Shown here piece by piece: positions 26,201 to 33,988 of a stretch of 64,000 bases of DNA. The notes under the pieces were generated by a model that saw nothing but the letters and a program-made list of their open reading frames with translations, did no database searches and had not been told where the DNA came from. The translations under genes were made by a program, and so were the position numbers. The stretch comes from JAVVHE01 sp038238915 (GTDB taxonomy: Bacteria; Pseudomonadota; Alphaproteobacteria; Sphingomonadales; Sphingomonadaceae): positions 1 through 64,000 of the forward strand of contig JBBSFH010000006.1 of NCBI GenBank assembly GCA_038238915.1, written 5' to 3'. Numbering within the stretch: position 1 is the first letter of the stretch; the number at the start of each line of letters is the position of its first letter.

Positions 26201-26863
26201 ACGCGCCTCCGCACCGCGCACGCGGCCCGAAAGCTCGGCATAACGCTCCGCCGCGCGCGCCTGGCGCCTGAGGCTCGCCACCTGCGCGTCGAGTTCGCGG
26301 CACAGATCCTCCACCCGCGCGAGGTTGGCCGAAGCCGCGCGCAGCCGAGACTCGGCCTCCTTGCGTCGCACCGCGAGGCCCGCGATGCCCGCCGCCTCCT
26401 CCAGCATCGCACGGCGCTCGGTGGGCTTGGCGGCGATCACGGCGGCGATCCGCCCTTGCCCTACAAGCGCCGCAGCGTGTGCGCCGGTAGCGGCATCGGC
26501 AAAGAGCAACTGGATATCGCGCTGGCGGGCTTCCGCGCCGTTCAGCCGGTAAGCCGATCCCTCGCCGCGTTCGATGCGGCGGGTCACCTCGATCTGCTCG
26601 CCCTCGCTCGACAGTCCGATCGTGACTTCGGCGATGTTGCGCCCAGGCCTGCCGCGCGCGCCTGCAAAGATCACCTCGTCCATGCTGTCGGCGCGCAGGC
26701 CGCCCGCGCGGCCCTCGCCCATCGCCCAGCGCAGTGCTTCGGTCAGGTTGGACTTGCCGCAGCCGTTGGGGCCGACGATCCCGGTGAGGCCGGGCAGGAG
26801 AACGATGTCGACCGGCTCGGCAAAGGATTTGAACCCGACAAGCCGGAGGCGCTGGAACTCCAA
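23228..26863 (-). CDS. smc: Chromosome segregation protein SMC
   Basis: A 1211-residue SMC ATPase that compacts and resolves chromosomes with ScpA/ScpB. The N-terminal head has Walker A GPNGCGKSNLTEALRW. The hinge is near residues 520-620, between two very long alanine-rich coiled coils. The C-terminal head has the ABC signature ALLSGGEQALTAVALLF and Walker B CVLDEVDAPLDD. The arms are unusually rich in Ala, Glu and Arg, reflecting high GC. The ATG follows the stop of the DsbA-like gene by 2 bases, so both share a transcript. Confidence 0.97.
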   Translation of the reverse strand: MEFQRLRLVGFKSFAEPVDIVLLPGLTGIVGPNGCGKSNLTEALRWAMGEGRAGGLRADSMDEVIFAGARGRPGRNIAEVTIGLSSEGEQIEVTRRIERGEGSAYRLNGAEARQRDIQLLFADAATGAHAAALVGQGRIAAVIAAKPTERRAMLEEAAGIAGLAVRRKEAESRLRAASANLARVEDLCRELDAQVASLRRQARAAERYAELSGRVRGAEARLLFAGWRAADARARAAAARAGEAEAAVDAARADIAIAEAARTAAADTVHRARDAEASARAEAERRERAVAGLAEERARIERRRHELETAAAALARDRAREEALAGEGRATLDRIAAEVARIAADEATRNAEAAAAEVAAQAATSALPIAETALADAIDTRARTAANYRAAEAALVAARKALARREADATALEREFAALAAAAAPSPESATASPAPATDPAAPLLAAAEAARAALLARGGDVEAARADLQAARTALDAERARLDAAQASLAEHSAPLADGRARAAALAAEAATLATARPQADGAGAAPITVAPGWEAALAAALGDDLDAPAGTPGDGWARVVDASGDPPLPSGCTPLAAEVRAAPQLARRLAQVGLVEDAATGSALAPQLAPGQRLASRGGALWRWDGFERTRPAHAAAAARLRAANRAAELAPLLAAAQADLAALERVATAAGASRDTIAAAVRTADDRRAAASAALATTEAGRAVAERALAETQARAARATAEAQARTDRARAEAEARATRARDEAAHRDARLAALEASRARAAEDCARAAVEAAEAETRVAAAMLPTGADAAVAAARIAAEAARAAQTRGSQRVAAATAAIAEASRSLAAGRDDAAQWSSRVEAAQARLAELAPRESEITDEMGALPALATPAPADPADREMHAAPDADLAQAHAAHAAANESTHAATVARASAEAGLAEAETALAVAAETRSTHREARAAAAVEADHAVAAREELRRAALHAHGCEPPQLPDRFDFVPDDAPVARREAELEQLVRDRDRLGAVNLRALHELEEASTRASHLASERAEVETAIARLRGSIGALNRDGRTRLLATFEGVDRRFRQLFATLFEGGEARLALIDSEDPLDAGLEIYAKPPGKAAQSLALLSGGEQALTAVALLFAFFLENPSPICVLDEVDAPLDDANVERFCDLLREVAGGTATRFLVVTHNPVTMASMDRLYGVTMSEPGVSQLVSVDLGAAEALLAAA

Positions 26864-26865
26864 TC

Positions 26866-27645
26866 CTAGCCGATCATCGCCTTGATCGCCTTGTCCACAT
26901 CGGGCCAGATGTGGAGATCGGGCTTGGTTTCGCCGTTGATCACGAAGGTGGGCGTTCCCTGGAGATTGTACGTTTTCTGCGCGCTTTCGGCGATCGCCTG
27001 CAGTTTGGTGACGTTCTTCTCATCCTTCAGGCAGGCTTCGTACTTCGCGCGTGGCATTCCACGCAGCCGGAAGAATTCGTCCATCTTCCCCACGTCCGCG
27101 ATCGCAACGAGTTGCTGGTCACGCGGCAGCGCCTGGATCGCCTTGCCGCGTTCGGGCGGGAGCTTGATGTAATTCTGCATCCAGTCGGCCTGTGTGGCGT
27201 ACAATGCGTCCACCGAGCGGAAGAACCCGGCGGGCGACTGACAGCGCGCAGCAACCGAGACCGCGAGATCGAAGCCGTTCAGGACGAAGTTGCGATATTC
27301 GTAGGAAACCTTGCCGGTGGCTACGTAATTGCGGATCGCCGCCATCGATTCGCGGTTGAAATCGCGGCAGTGCGGGCAGGTGAGCGAAGCGAATTCGAGG
27401 AACTTCACTTTGGCGTCGGGATTGCCCATGCGGAAACCGCCTTCGGGCGTGGCGACCACCACCTGCGTCCAGTCGCGCACCGGCTTGCCCGGCAGGGTGG
27501 CGGCATTGGCTGCGGTCGCAACGGTCGCGGTCTCGGCAATCGTGGTCGCGGCAGTCGGGGTAGCTGTGGTGTTCGCGCCCTTGTCGCCGCACGCCGCAGC
27601 CACGAGTAGCAGCGCAGTGACGCCAAATGTGGTGAACTTCGCCAT
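26866..27645 (-). CDS. DsbA/DsbG-type thioredoxin-fold protein
   Basis: A 259-residue secreted thiol oxidoreductase. The signal peptide (KFTTFGVTALLLVAAACG) ends in a possible lipobox cysteine, followed by a Thr/Ala-rich linker. The catalytic motif is CPHC in the segment LEFASLTCPHCRDFNRES, and the cis-proline is in GTPTFVINGE. An inserted helical domain typical of DsbA lies between. ATG 27645 is chosen, close behind a strong promoter. It likely introduces or exchanges disulfides in the periplasm, perhaps anchored in the inner membrane. Confidence 0.88.
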   Translation of the reverse strand: MAKFTTFGVTALLLVAAACGDKGANTTATPTAATTIAETATVATAANAATLPGKPVRDWTQVVVATPEGGFRMGNPDAKVKFLEFASLTCPHCRDFNRESMAAIRNYVATGKVSYEYRNFVLNGFDLAVSVAARCQSPAGFFRSVDALYATQADWMQNYIKLPPERGKAIQALPRDQQLVAIADVGKMDEFFRLRGMPRAKYEACLKDEKNVTKLQAIAESAQKTYNLQGTPTFVINGETKPDLHIWPDVDKAIKAMIG

Positions 27646-27679
27646 GATAGATCGTCCCCGAAAGCCGAACCTGCAGCCA

Positions 27680-27708
27680 GAATAGGCCCGGGGCGGCGAG
27701 CTAGTCAA
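27680..27708 (-). promoter_or_regulatory. Promoter of the dsbA-like/smc operon
   Basis: The minus strand shows -35 TTGACT (27708-27703) and -10 CTATTC (27685-27680) with a 17-base spacer. The -35 box overlaps the dciA stop codon, so this is an internal promoter between dciA and the DsbA-like gene. The predicted leader is about 28 bases. Confidence 0.6.
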
Positions 27709-28195
27709 AAACAGGTGAACCGCGCGTGACGCCGATCTGGCGCGCAAGCGCGGTCAGCGAAGCCTTGAGCTGCGGATCGGCAATCTCGCGCAGCGATCCC
27801 GCGAGTGCCTCGGGCACCGGCGGCGGCTCGGCCCGGGCAGGCGCGGCGCGCTTGGGCGCTGCGAGCGCGCTGTGACGCATCTGCAGCCGCGCGACTGCCG
27901 CGTACCCGAAGAAGCGGTTGACGCGCTCGACGATCTCCGCCTCCACCATCGCCAGCGCGGGTGCATAGGCACCATTGACCGCGAGTTGCAGCACGCCGCC
28001 CGCGCGCTTGCCCGCCGGAAAGCGCAGCGCTTCCGGCGTCGCATTGCGCGCGAATTCCTCGCCGACGATCTCCGCCCAGCGCGCGACCACCTGCCCCTGA
28101 GCGAAGCCGAAACGGCGGAATGCCGCGCCGCCAACCTCGCCCGCGAGATCACCGACCGCGCGCGTGCTCCCGGTGCGTGTCCGTCTTTCCGCCAT
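27701..28195 (-). CDS. DciA-like helicase-loader protein (DUF721)
   Basis: A 164-residue protein of the DUF721/DciA family. In bacteria without DnaC, DciA loads the replicative helicase DnaB. The conserved N-terminal domain covers about residues 25-125 and includes VVARWAEIVGEEFARNATPEALRF and the strand NGAYAPALAMVEAEIVERVN. The variable C-terminal part is Ala/Pro-rich. ATG 28195 is used, although ATG 28207 would add only four residues. It is divergent from mutY by 28 bases. Confidence 0.85.
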   Translation of the reverse strand: MAERRTRTGSTRAVGDLAGEVGGAAFRRFGFAQGQVVARWAEIVGEEFARNATPEALRFPAGKRAGGVLQLAVNGAYAPALAMVEAEIVERVNRFFGYAAVARLQMRHSALAAPKRAAPARAEPPPVPEALAGSLREIADPQLKASLTALARQIGVTRGSPVFD

Positions 28196-28223
28196 CGCGC
28201 ATCCCATGCCATAGGCTTGCCCG

Positions 28224-29249
28224 ATGCGCCACGCCGCCTTGCCCGCAACGCCCGCCGATCGATTGCTCGCCTGGTACGATTGCGCGGCGCGCACCTTGCC
28301 GTGGCGCGCTCCGCCGGGTTCGCCTGCCCCCGATCCATACCGCGTGTGGCTATCCGAAGTGATGCTCCAGCAGACGACGGTGGCTGCGGTGGCTCCGCGC
28401 TTTCGCGCATGGATGGAGCGATGGCCGACGGTCGATTCGCTCGCGGCGGCGGACGAAGCCGACGTGCTCGGCCAGTGGGCGGGGCTGGGCTATTATGCAC
28501 GCGCGCGCAATCTGCACGCGGCCGCCCGCACGGTGGTTCGGCTCGGTGGTTTTCCATGCGACGAACATGGCTTGCGGGCGCTGCCGGGCGTCGGCGACTA
28601 TACGGCTGCCGCGGTGGCGGCGATCGCGTTCGGCTGCTCCAGTGTGCCCGTCGATGCCAATATCGCGCGCGTCGGCGCGCGCCTGTTCGCTGCCGATCTG
28701 GGCGCACCGCAGTTACGCGCCCGACTGGCCCCGCTGTTCGCCAAGCGTGCGGGCGACGTCGCCCAAGCGCTGATGGATCTGGGATCGGGCATCTGTGCGC
28801 CGCGCGCACCCGATTGCGCGGCGTGCCCGCTGGCCACGAACTGCATGGGCCGCGCGAGCGGCGAGCCGACGCGATGGCCGGCGCGCCGCACGAGGCCGGT
28901 GCGGCCGGTCAGGCGCGGCCTCGCATTCTGGCTACAGGCGGGGGACGACGTGCTGCTGGTGCGGCGACCGCCCCGAGGATTGCTCGGTGGCATGGCCGCG
29001 CTACCCACGAGCCGATGGCAAGATGACGCCGAGGGCGCGCTCGCGCAGGCCCCCGTCGCTGCGAACTGGCGCGTACTGCCCAAGCGCGTCGCGCACACAT
29101 TCACCCATTTCCAGCTCGATCTCGGGGTCGCGGTGGCCCATGTCGCGCAACGCCCCGATGTTGCGGGCGACTGGACCGCGATCGACGATCTCGCGCGCGC
29201 GGGCCTGCCGACGCTGTTCTCCAAAGCTGCGGCAGTCGCGCGGTGCTAG
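28224..29249 (+). CDS. mutY: A/G-specific adenine glycosylase MutY
   Basis: A 341-residue base-excision repair enzyme that removes adenine opposite 8-oxoguanine. The catalytic glutamate is in LSEVMLQQTTV, the helix-hairpin-helix is LRALPGVGDYTAAAVAAIAF and the catalytic aspartate is in VPVDANIARV. The 4Fe-4S cluster ligands follow the C-X6-C-X2-C-X5-C spacing in CAPRAPDCAACPLATNC. A C-terminal Nudix-like domain (about 225-335) would recognise 8-oxoG. Its last codons overlap nudC by 7 bases. Confidence 0.96.
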   Translation: MRHAALPATPADRLLAWYDCAARTLPWRAPPGSPAPDPYRVWLSEVMLQQTTVAAVAPRFRAWMERWPTVDSLAAADEADVLGQWAGLGYYARARNLHAAARTVVRLGGFPCDEHGLRALPGVGDYTAAAVAAIAFGCSSVPVDANIARVGARLFAADLGAPQLRARLAPLFAKRAGDVAQALMDLGSGICAPRAPDCAACPLATNCMGRASGEPTRWPARRTRPVRPVRRGLAFWLQAGDDVLLVRRPPRGLLGGMAALPTSRWQDDAEGALAQAPVAANWRVLPKRVAHTFTHFQLDLGVAVAHVAQRPDVAGDWTAIDDLARAGLPTLFSKAAAVARC

Positions 29250-30118
29250 GCTTCACCGGCTCGCCGATCGACCGCGCCGAGGTGCTGCGCCGCGCCGAAG
29301 CGGGGATCGAAGCCGCGCGCACCGATCCCGCCGCGCGCTTCCTGCTGTTCGATGGTCTCAAACCGGGCATGGATGTGTCCGGCCCGATGCCGAGACTGGG
29401 CTGGGTGCGCGCGGCGGATGTTCCCGATCCCGGCGCTGCGGTGCTTCTGGGGCTGGAGGACGGTATTCCGCGCTTTGCCGCCGCCGGGCCTGTGCCCGCG
29501 CCGTTCAAGGCGCTCGACGCGCGATCCGCCGCCCAGCAGGTGGACGCGCCCACCGGCGCGATCATCGCGCACGGTCGCAGCCTGGTTGACTGGCACGCGC
29601 GCCACGGCTTCTGCGCCAATTGCGGCAGCCCCACACGCGCCGACCGCGGCGGGATGCGGCGGCAATGTCCGGCCTGCGACGCCGAACATTATCCGCGCAC
29701 CGATCCGGTGGCGATCATGCTGGTGATCGATCGGGCCGCAGATGCGGCGCTGCTCGGACGCGGAGCCAGGATGCCGCCGGGGTTCCTGAGCGCGCTCGCG
29801 GGGTTTGTGGAAGTCGGCGAATCGCTCGAAGAAGCGGTGCGGCGCGAAATCCATGAGGAGGCGGGCGTCCGAGTGGGCGCGGTGCGCTATGTGGCGAGCC
29901 AGCCGTGGCCCTTTCCCTCCAGCCTCATGATGGGCTGCATCGCGGAAGCCGTCAGCACGGACATCGCCATCGATCCAAACGAGATCGAGGAGGCCCGCTG
30001 GGTACCGCGTGCCGAACTCGCCGCCGCGTTGAACGGCTCGGGCGCTTTCCTACTTCCGCCACCGCTGGCAATCGCGCATCATCTGATTGCCCACTGGCTG
30101 GAGGGACCACATGCGTAA
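29243..30118 (+). CDS. nudC: NAD(+) diphosphatase / RNA-decapping NudC
   Basis: A 291-residue Nudix hydrolase that cleaves NADH and can remove NAD caps from RNA. A zinc ribbon (CANCGSP and CPACDAEH) sits near residues 123-148. The Nudix box with GFVEVGESLEEAVRREIHEE is near 190-215, and the NudC-specific SQPWPFPSSLMMG follows. The N-terminal domain is the usual dimerisation region. It is coupled to mutY and to the next gene, whose ATG overlaps the nudC stop. Confidence 0.94.
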   Translation: MLGFTGSPIDRAEVLRRAEAGIEAARTDPAARFLLFDGLKPGMDVSGPMPRLGWVRAADVPDPGAAVLLGLEDGIPRFAAAGPVPAPFKALDARSAAQQVDAPTGAIIAHGRSLVDWHARHGFCANCGSPTRADRGGMRRQCPACDAEHYPRTDPVAIMLVIDRAADAALLGRGARMPPGFLSALAGFVEVGESLEEAVRREIHEEAGVRVGAVRYVASQPWPFPSSLMMGCIAEAVSTDIAIDPNEIEEARWVPRAELAAALNGSGAFLLPPPLAIAHHLIAHWLEGPHA

Positions 30119-30542
30119 ACTCATCACCATTCTCGGCGCGCTCGCCGCCGCCACGCCCGCGCTTGCCGCCGATCCGGCGCCGGTCCTGCAGGCAGACCGC
30201 GAGTTTGCCGCCATGTCGGTTGCCAAGGGGCCGCGCGTGGCATTTGCGGCGTGGCTCGCCCCGACCGCGACCATGATCAACGTCGGCCAACTCGCGAGCG
30301 GCGCATCGACGACGCTGGTGCAGGATTTCCCGACCGATCCCGCCGCGTTCGGTCTCGACTGGACACCCGTCGGCGGCGCTATGAGCGATGATCAGACGCT
30401 GGGCGTCACCTGGGGAACGTACAAGCGCACCGTCGGCGGAAAGCTCGCCGCTACCGGGGCCTACAGCACGGTCTGGCGCCGGTCGGCCGAAGGCCGCTGG
30501 CAGGTAGTCGAGGATACCGGTACCGAGAAACCCGCCAGCTGA
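30111..30542 (+). CDS. Small secreted protein, SnoaL/DUF4440-like
   Basis: A 143-residue protein with a signal peptide (MRKLITILGALAAATPALAA). The mature part resembles the NTF2-like fold (start ADREFAAMSVAKGPRVAFAAWLAP, end WRRSAEGRWQVVEDTG), as in DUF4440 proteins, which bind small ligands or act as enzymes of unknown substrate. The ATG overlaps the nudC stop by 8 bases, so expression is linked. The assignment rests on overall pattern and not on a catalytic motif. Confidence 0.75.
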   Translation: MRKLITILGALAAATPALAADPAPVLQADREFAAMSVAKGPRVAFAAWLAPTATMINVGQLASGASTTLVQDFPTDPAAFGLDWTPVGGAMSDDQTLGVTWGTYKRTVGGKLAATGAYSTVWRRSAEGRWQVVEDTGTEKPAS

Positions 30543-30629
30543 GGCGCGACCGCGCGAACCCTTGCCGCACTGCGCCGCAGCATTTAGGTGCAGTGGCATC
30601 ACCAACAGTCGTGGGAAGTGTTGCGCGCA

Positions 30630-31238
30630 GTGGACAGTTTCGAGTGGAACAAGATCGCTGGATGGGTGTTGGCTGCCGCTGTCGCGGTGCTCGGCATTTC
30701 GATCTTCTCGGGGATCGTCTACAAACCCGACGCGGTGAAGGTGAAGGGCTATCACGTCGACGGTGTCGAGGAAGTCGTCGCGACCGGCCCGGCGGACACC
30801 GAAAAGCCGATCGCTTTCTATCTCGCCAGCGCCAACCCCACCAAAGGAGAGGCGGGTTTCAAGAAATGCCAGACCTGCCACAATAATGCGAAGGGTGGCG
30901 GTAACGCGATTGGCCCCAATCTTTGGGGCGTTGTCGGTCGGCCGATCGGCAAGCACGCGGGCTTTGAATATTCGACGCAGGTCGCCACGCATGGCGGCAA
31001 TTGGGACTGGGCGTCGATCAGCGAATGGATCAAGAACCCCAAGACCTACATACCCGGCGACAAGATGGCGTTTGGCGGCATCAGCAACCCGCAGGACCGC
31101 GCGGACCTGATTGCCTACCTGAATACGCAGTCGGATAGTCCACTGCCGGTGCCCGCCGCGCCCGCCGACGATACCAAGGCTCCGGCCGCTGCGGACAAGG
31201 CTGCTGCGGGAACGGCCAAGGTCGCCAGCGCGAAATAG
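30630..31238 (+). CDS. Membrane-anchored class I cytochrome c
   Basis: A 202-residue cytochrome. An N-terminal membrane anchor (KIAGWVLAAAVAVLGISIFSG) holds a periplasmic heme domain with the heme-binding CQTCH and the axial methionine in PGDKMAFGG. This resembles CycM/c552, which carries electrons from the bc1 complex to terminal oxidases. A low-complexity Ala/Lys/Pro tail follows. The GTG at 30630 (MDSFEWNK) is preferred from the usual family N-terminus; an in-frame GTG at 30588 would add 14 residues. Confidence 0.88.
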   Translation: MDSFEWNKIAGWVLAAAVAVLGISIFSGIVYKPDAVKVKGYHVDGVEEVVATGPADTEKPIAFYLASANPTKGEAGFKKCQTCHNNAKGGGNAIGPNLWGVVGRPIGKHAGFEYSTQVATHGGNWDWASISEWIKNPKTYIPGDKMAFGGISNPQDRADLIAYLNTQSDSPLPVPAAPADDTKAPAAADKAAAGTAKVASAK

Positions 31239-31265
31239 ACGGACGACCGCGCGTTTCGCCAAGGC

Positions 31266-31295
31266 AAAAACCCCGGCCGTCTCCGGCCGGGGTTT
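31266..31295. terminator. Bidirectional terminator between cytochrome c and flagellin genes
   Basis: An 11-bp perfect GC-rich stem (AACCCCGGCCG with CGGCCGGGGTT) around a TCTC loop, with an A-run on the left and TTT on the right. It can stop transcription from both converging genes. Confidence 0.85.
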
Positions 31296-31319
31296 CGCGA
31301 GTGGGCGTTGAAGTGCGGT

Positions 31320-33302
31320 TTACCGCGGCAGCAGGCTGAGCACTTGCTGGCCGCTCTGGTTGGCCTGTGCCAGCATCGCGTTCGCCGCCTGGCTGAGGAT
31401 CTGCGACTTGGCGAGGTTGGTCGTCTCCGCCGAGAAGTCGGTATCCTCGATCCGCGAGCGCGCCTGGCTGAGGTTGGCCGAGATGCTCGTCAGGTTGTTG
31501 ACCGACGCGTCGAGCCGGTTCTGCACCGCTCCCAGATCGCCGCGGCTGAGAGTGACCTTGTCGAGCGCCGCGTCGATCGCGGTCAGCGCGGTCGCCGCGC
31601 CGGACTGCGAGGCCACCGACAGCGCCCCGCCGACCAGTTCGGCCGAGCCGCCCTGCTGCGCGAGGCCGAGCTTGGCCGCGCTTCCCGCAACCAGGTCCTC
31701 AACGCGGATCTGGCCGCCGTTGTTCGAAGCCAGGCTGACGCTGCCCTTGAACACTTCGCCGGTGGCGAAGCTGCCCGCGCCGGTCTCGCCCGCGACGGTC
31801 TTGGCACCCGTGAAGAACGATCCCGTATCGCTCAGCGTCAGATCCGCACCCGTCGCCGAATTGAGGATCAATTGACCCTTGGCGTTCGACGTCGCGGTCA
31901 ACCCGTTGATCCCCGCCGAATTGATCGAGGTGACCACATCGTTCAGGTTCTTAGCTGCCGAAAGATCGACCACGCTTCCAGAGATCGTGATCTGGGTCGC
32001 GGTCGGGATCGCGGTGAAGTCGAGGCTGACGTTGACCGAGGTCGAGGCCGTGGCGACGACATTGGACTGTGCGGTCACGGCATTGATCGCCGCCGCCTTG
32101 GCCAAGGCCGAGCTGTCCGAGGACGGACCGACCTTGACACCATTGAGGCGCACATCGTCCGCGAGCGTCAGCGCGGTCGCAGCCACCTGCGCGCTGCTAT
32201 ACTTGGACCCGTCACCCGACTGGTTCAGGCCCAGGCTTTGCACTTCGGCGATCGTACCCGTGCCACCAACATAGCCGTTGGCATCGTTCTTGGCGAGAAC
32301 GCTCACCGCCGCACCATCGAGGCTCGAAAGGCTGAGGTAGCCGGTGTAGGTGCCCGCCGTCAGTCCGGCGCCGGTGGGCTTGCTGCCCGCGACCACGATA
32401 TCGTTGCCGGTGTTGTTCGACAGGTTGATCGTTCCATCGCTCTTGAGCACGGCGGACACGCCCGCTGCATCGCGGTTGATGTTGCTGACCAACTCGGCCA
32501 TCGAACTTGCCGCGCCGATCGACGAGCCATTGATGGTCACATCGCCCGCCGCAAAGTTGGTCGCGGTCGGAGCAGCGCCTGTCAGCGTATTGTAGGCAGT
32601 CGCGGTCACGCGCGTCTGGCCGACGTTGGCATTGATCGCTGCGGAAAGCTTGGCGGCGTTGTTGGTGCTGGACGAAGCGAAAGCCCCCGTGAGCGCCGCC
32701 TTGCCGTTGATCAGAACATCATCGGAATTGGCGATCGCAACCGTGCCGCCCACCCGCCCCGAGGTCGCCTGCCCCTGCACCGCATAGCCCTGGAGTCCAA
32801 GCGCGGTCGACGAGGTGTTGGCGATCGCGAAGCTCACCGTCTCGCCCGAACGCACGCCCGTCTGGAGCTGGACGCTGTTGGCCGAACCGTCGAGCAGCTT
32901 GATGCCGTTGAAGCTGGTCGTCTTGGCGATATTATCGACCTGGCTGACGAGCTGGGTCATTTCGGACTGCAGGTTCTTGCGGTTGCCATCCGAGATGGTG
33001 CCGTTCGACGACTGGACCGCGAGTTCGCGCATACGCTGGAGAATGTTGGTGACTTCGCCCATGCCGCCTTCGGCGGTCTGCGCGAGGCTGATGCCATCGT
33101 TGGCGTTACGGATGGCAACCGCGAACCCCTTGAGGTCGGCGGTCATGCGGGTGGCGACCGCGAGGCCCGATGCATCGTCCTTGGCGGAGTTGATGCGCTT
33201 GCCCGACGACAGTTTGTCCATCGCGGACTGCAGGCTCATTTGCGCCATGCGGCTGCCCTCCTGGGCACGCATCGCGGCGATGTTGGTATTTACCACGGTC
33301 AT
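31320..33302 (-). CDS. fliC: Flagellin
   Basis: A 660-residue filament protein. The conserved N-terminal D0/D1 region (about 1-150: VNTNIAAMRAQE, LSSGKRINSAKDDASGLA, SLAQTAEGGMGEV) and C-terminal D1/D0 region (about 570-660: NRLDASVNNLTSISANLSQA, ending in QQVLSLLPR) enclose a long Thr/Ser/Ala/Asn-rich variable part that would form the exposed filament surface. Many flagellins are 280-500 residues, so this one is large. ATG 33302 follows AAAGGA. It is divergent from the fliE cluster. Confidence 0.96.
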   Translation of the reverse strand: MTVVNTNIAAMRAQEGSRMAQMSLQSAMDKLSSGKRINSAKDDASGLAVATRMTADLKGFAVAIRNANDGISLAQTAEGGMGEVTNILQRMRELAVQSSNGTISDGNRKNLQSEMTQLVSQVDNIAKTTSFNGIKLLDGSANSVQLQTGVRSGETVSFAIANTSSTALGLQGYAVQGQATSGRVGGTVAIANSDDVLINGKAALTGAFASSSTNNAAKLSAAINANVGQTRVTATAYNTLTGAAPTATNFAAGDVTINGSSIGAASSMAELVSNINRDAAGVSAVLKSDGTINLSNNTGNDIVVAGSKPTGAGLTAGTYTGYLSLSSLDGAAVSVLAKNDANGYVGGTGTIAEVQSLGLNQSGDGSKYSSAQVAATALTLADDVRLNGVKVGPSSDSSALAKAAAINAVTAQSNVVATASTSVNVSLDFTAIPTATQITISGSVVDLSAAKNLNDVVTSINSAGINGLTATSNAKGQLILNSATGADLTLSDTGSFFTGAKTVAGETGAGSFATGEVFKGSVSLASNNGGQIRVEDLVAGSAAKLGLAQQGGSAELVGGALSVASQSGAATALTAIDAALDKVTLSRGDLGAVQNRLDASVNNLTSISANLSQARSRIEDTDFSAETTNLAKSQILSQAANAMLAQANQSGQQVLSLLPR

Positions 33303-33638
33303 GGGAATGTCCTTTTCATGATGTCCGGGCGATCGGGAGCGATGCGTCCGCCGCGATGACAATCGCGCGACTGGAGATGACGGCGCGCCGGCCGCAGCAT
33401 TAAGCGGCGACTGCAAACCGGCGGCCTTGCGTCAGCCGCCCGTCGCCACAGGATGCGGTGCGACGAGGCTTTGACGGTGCGCCTTCCTCAGCGCTTTGCC
33501 GCGCGCGCGCGATTTCACGGGGCTGCGCGATCTGCGCGGATTGGCACGCTATTTGCTCCATGACGCCTGTGATGGTGCGGAGGCGGGCGTGTTGATGATC
33601 GTATCGGGCACTTGCCCAAGCCGCGGAGACGTTATCGG
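33303..33638. other. Divergent intergenic region, flagellin to fliE
   Basis: 336 bases without a gene between the two divergent flagellar transcription units. I see the sigma-54 promoter of fliE at 33542-33556. No convincing promoter for the flagellin gene was found on the minus strand: neither a sigma-28-like nor a second sigma-54-like match is clear. GC-rich palindromes near 33383-33395 (GGCGCGCCGGCCG) are probably only composition. Confidence 0.6.
33542..33556 (+). promoter_or_regulatory. Sigma-54 promoter of the fliE operon
   Basis: TGGCACGCTATTTGC matches TGGCAC-N5-TTGC exactly, the -24/-12 pattern for RpoN. A transcript would begin near 33568, about 70 bases before fliE. It implies control by an NtrC-type flagellar activator (FlbD-like), which is not in this window. 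Confidence 0.85.
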
Positions 33639-33938
33639 ATGACGATCGATTCGGTGCTCGCCGCGCGTGCGGCGATCCTCTCGCAGAGCGGGGGCATCGC
33701 GGCCGCCTCCCACGCCACCGCTCCGGACAGCGCGATCCTCGGGCGCGCGATGGCGGGGGTCGCGGACAGCCAGGCGCGCGCGGGCGACGCGGCAGCCGCG
33801 TTCGAACGTGGCGACACCAACGATATTGCCGCGGTCCAGCTCGTCCGCCAGACCGCCGCGATCGATTTCCAAGCGACACTGCAGGTGCGCAACCGCGTCC
33901 TCTCGGCCTACCGCGACATCATGAACATGGGGGTCTAG
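33639..33938 (+). CDS. fliE: Flagellar hook-basal body protein FliE
   Basis: A 99-residue adaptor linking the MS ring to the rod. The C-terminal half is typical (QTAAIDFQATLQVRNRVLSAYRDIMNM). The N-terminal half is Ala-rich. ATG 33639 is chosen with GGAGA upstream. It is the first gene after the sigma-54 promoter and is followed 50 bases later by fliF. Confidence 0.9.
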   Translation: MTIDSVLAARAAILSQSGGIAAASHATAPDSAILGRAMAGVADSQARAGDAAAAFERGDTNDIAAVQLVRQTAAIDFQATLQVRNRVLSAYRDIMNMGV

Positions 33939-33988
33939 CGTTTGCCTGGCCCCCGGTCCTCGCCGCGTTCGCAGCGCGCAGCCGCCCC

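Noticed and set aside
33303..33420. Search for a flagellin promoter of sigma-28 or sigma-54 type on the minus strand
   Set aside because: No match with correct spacing was found; calling one would be guesswork.
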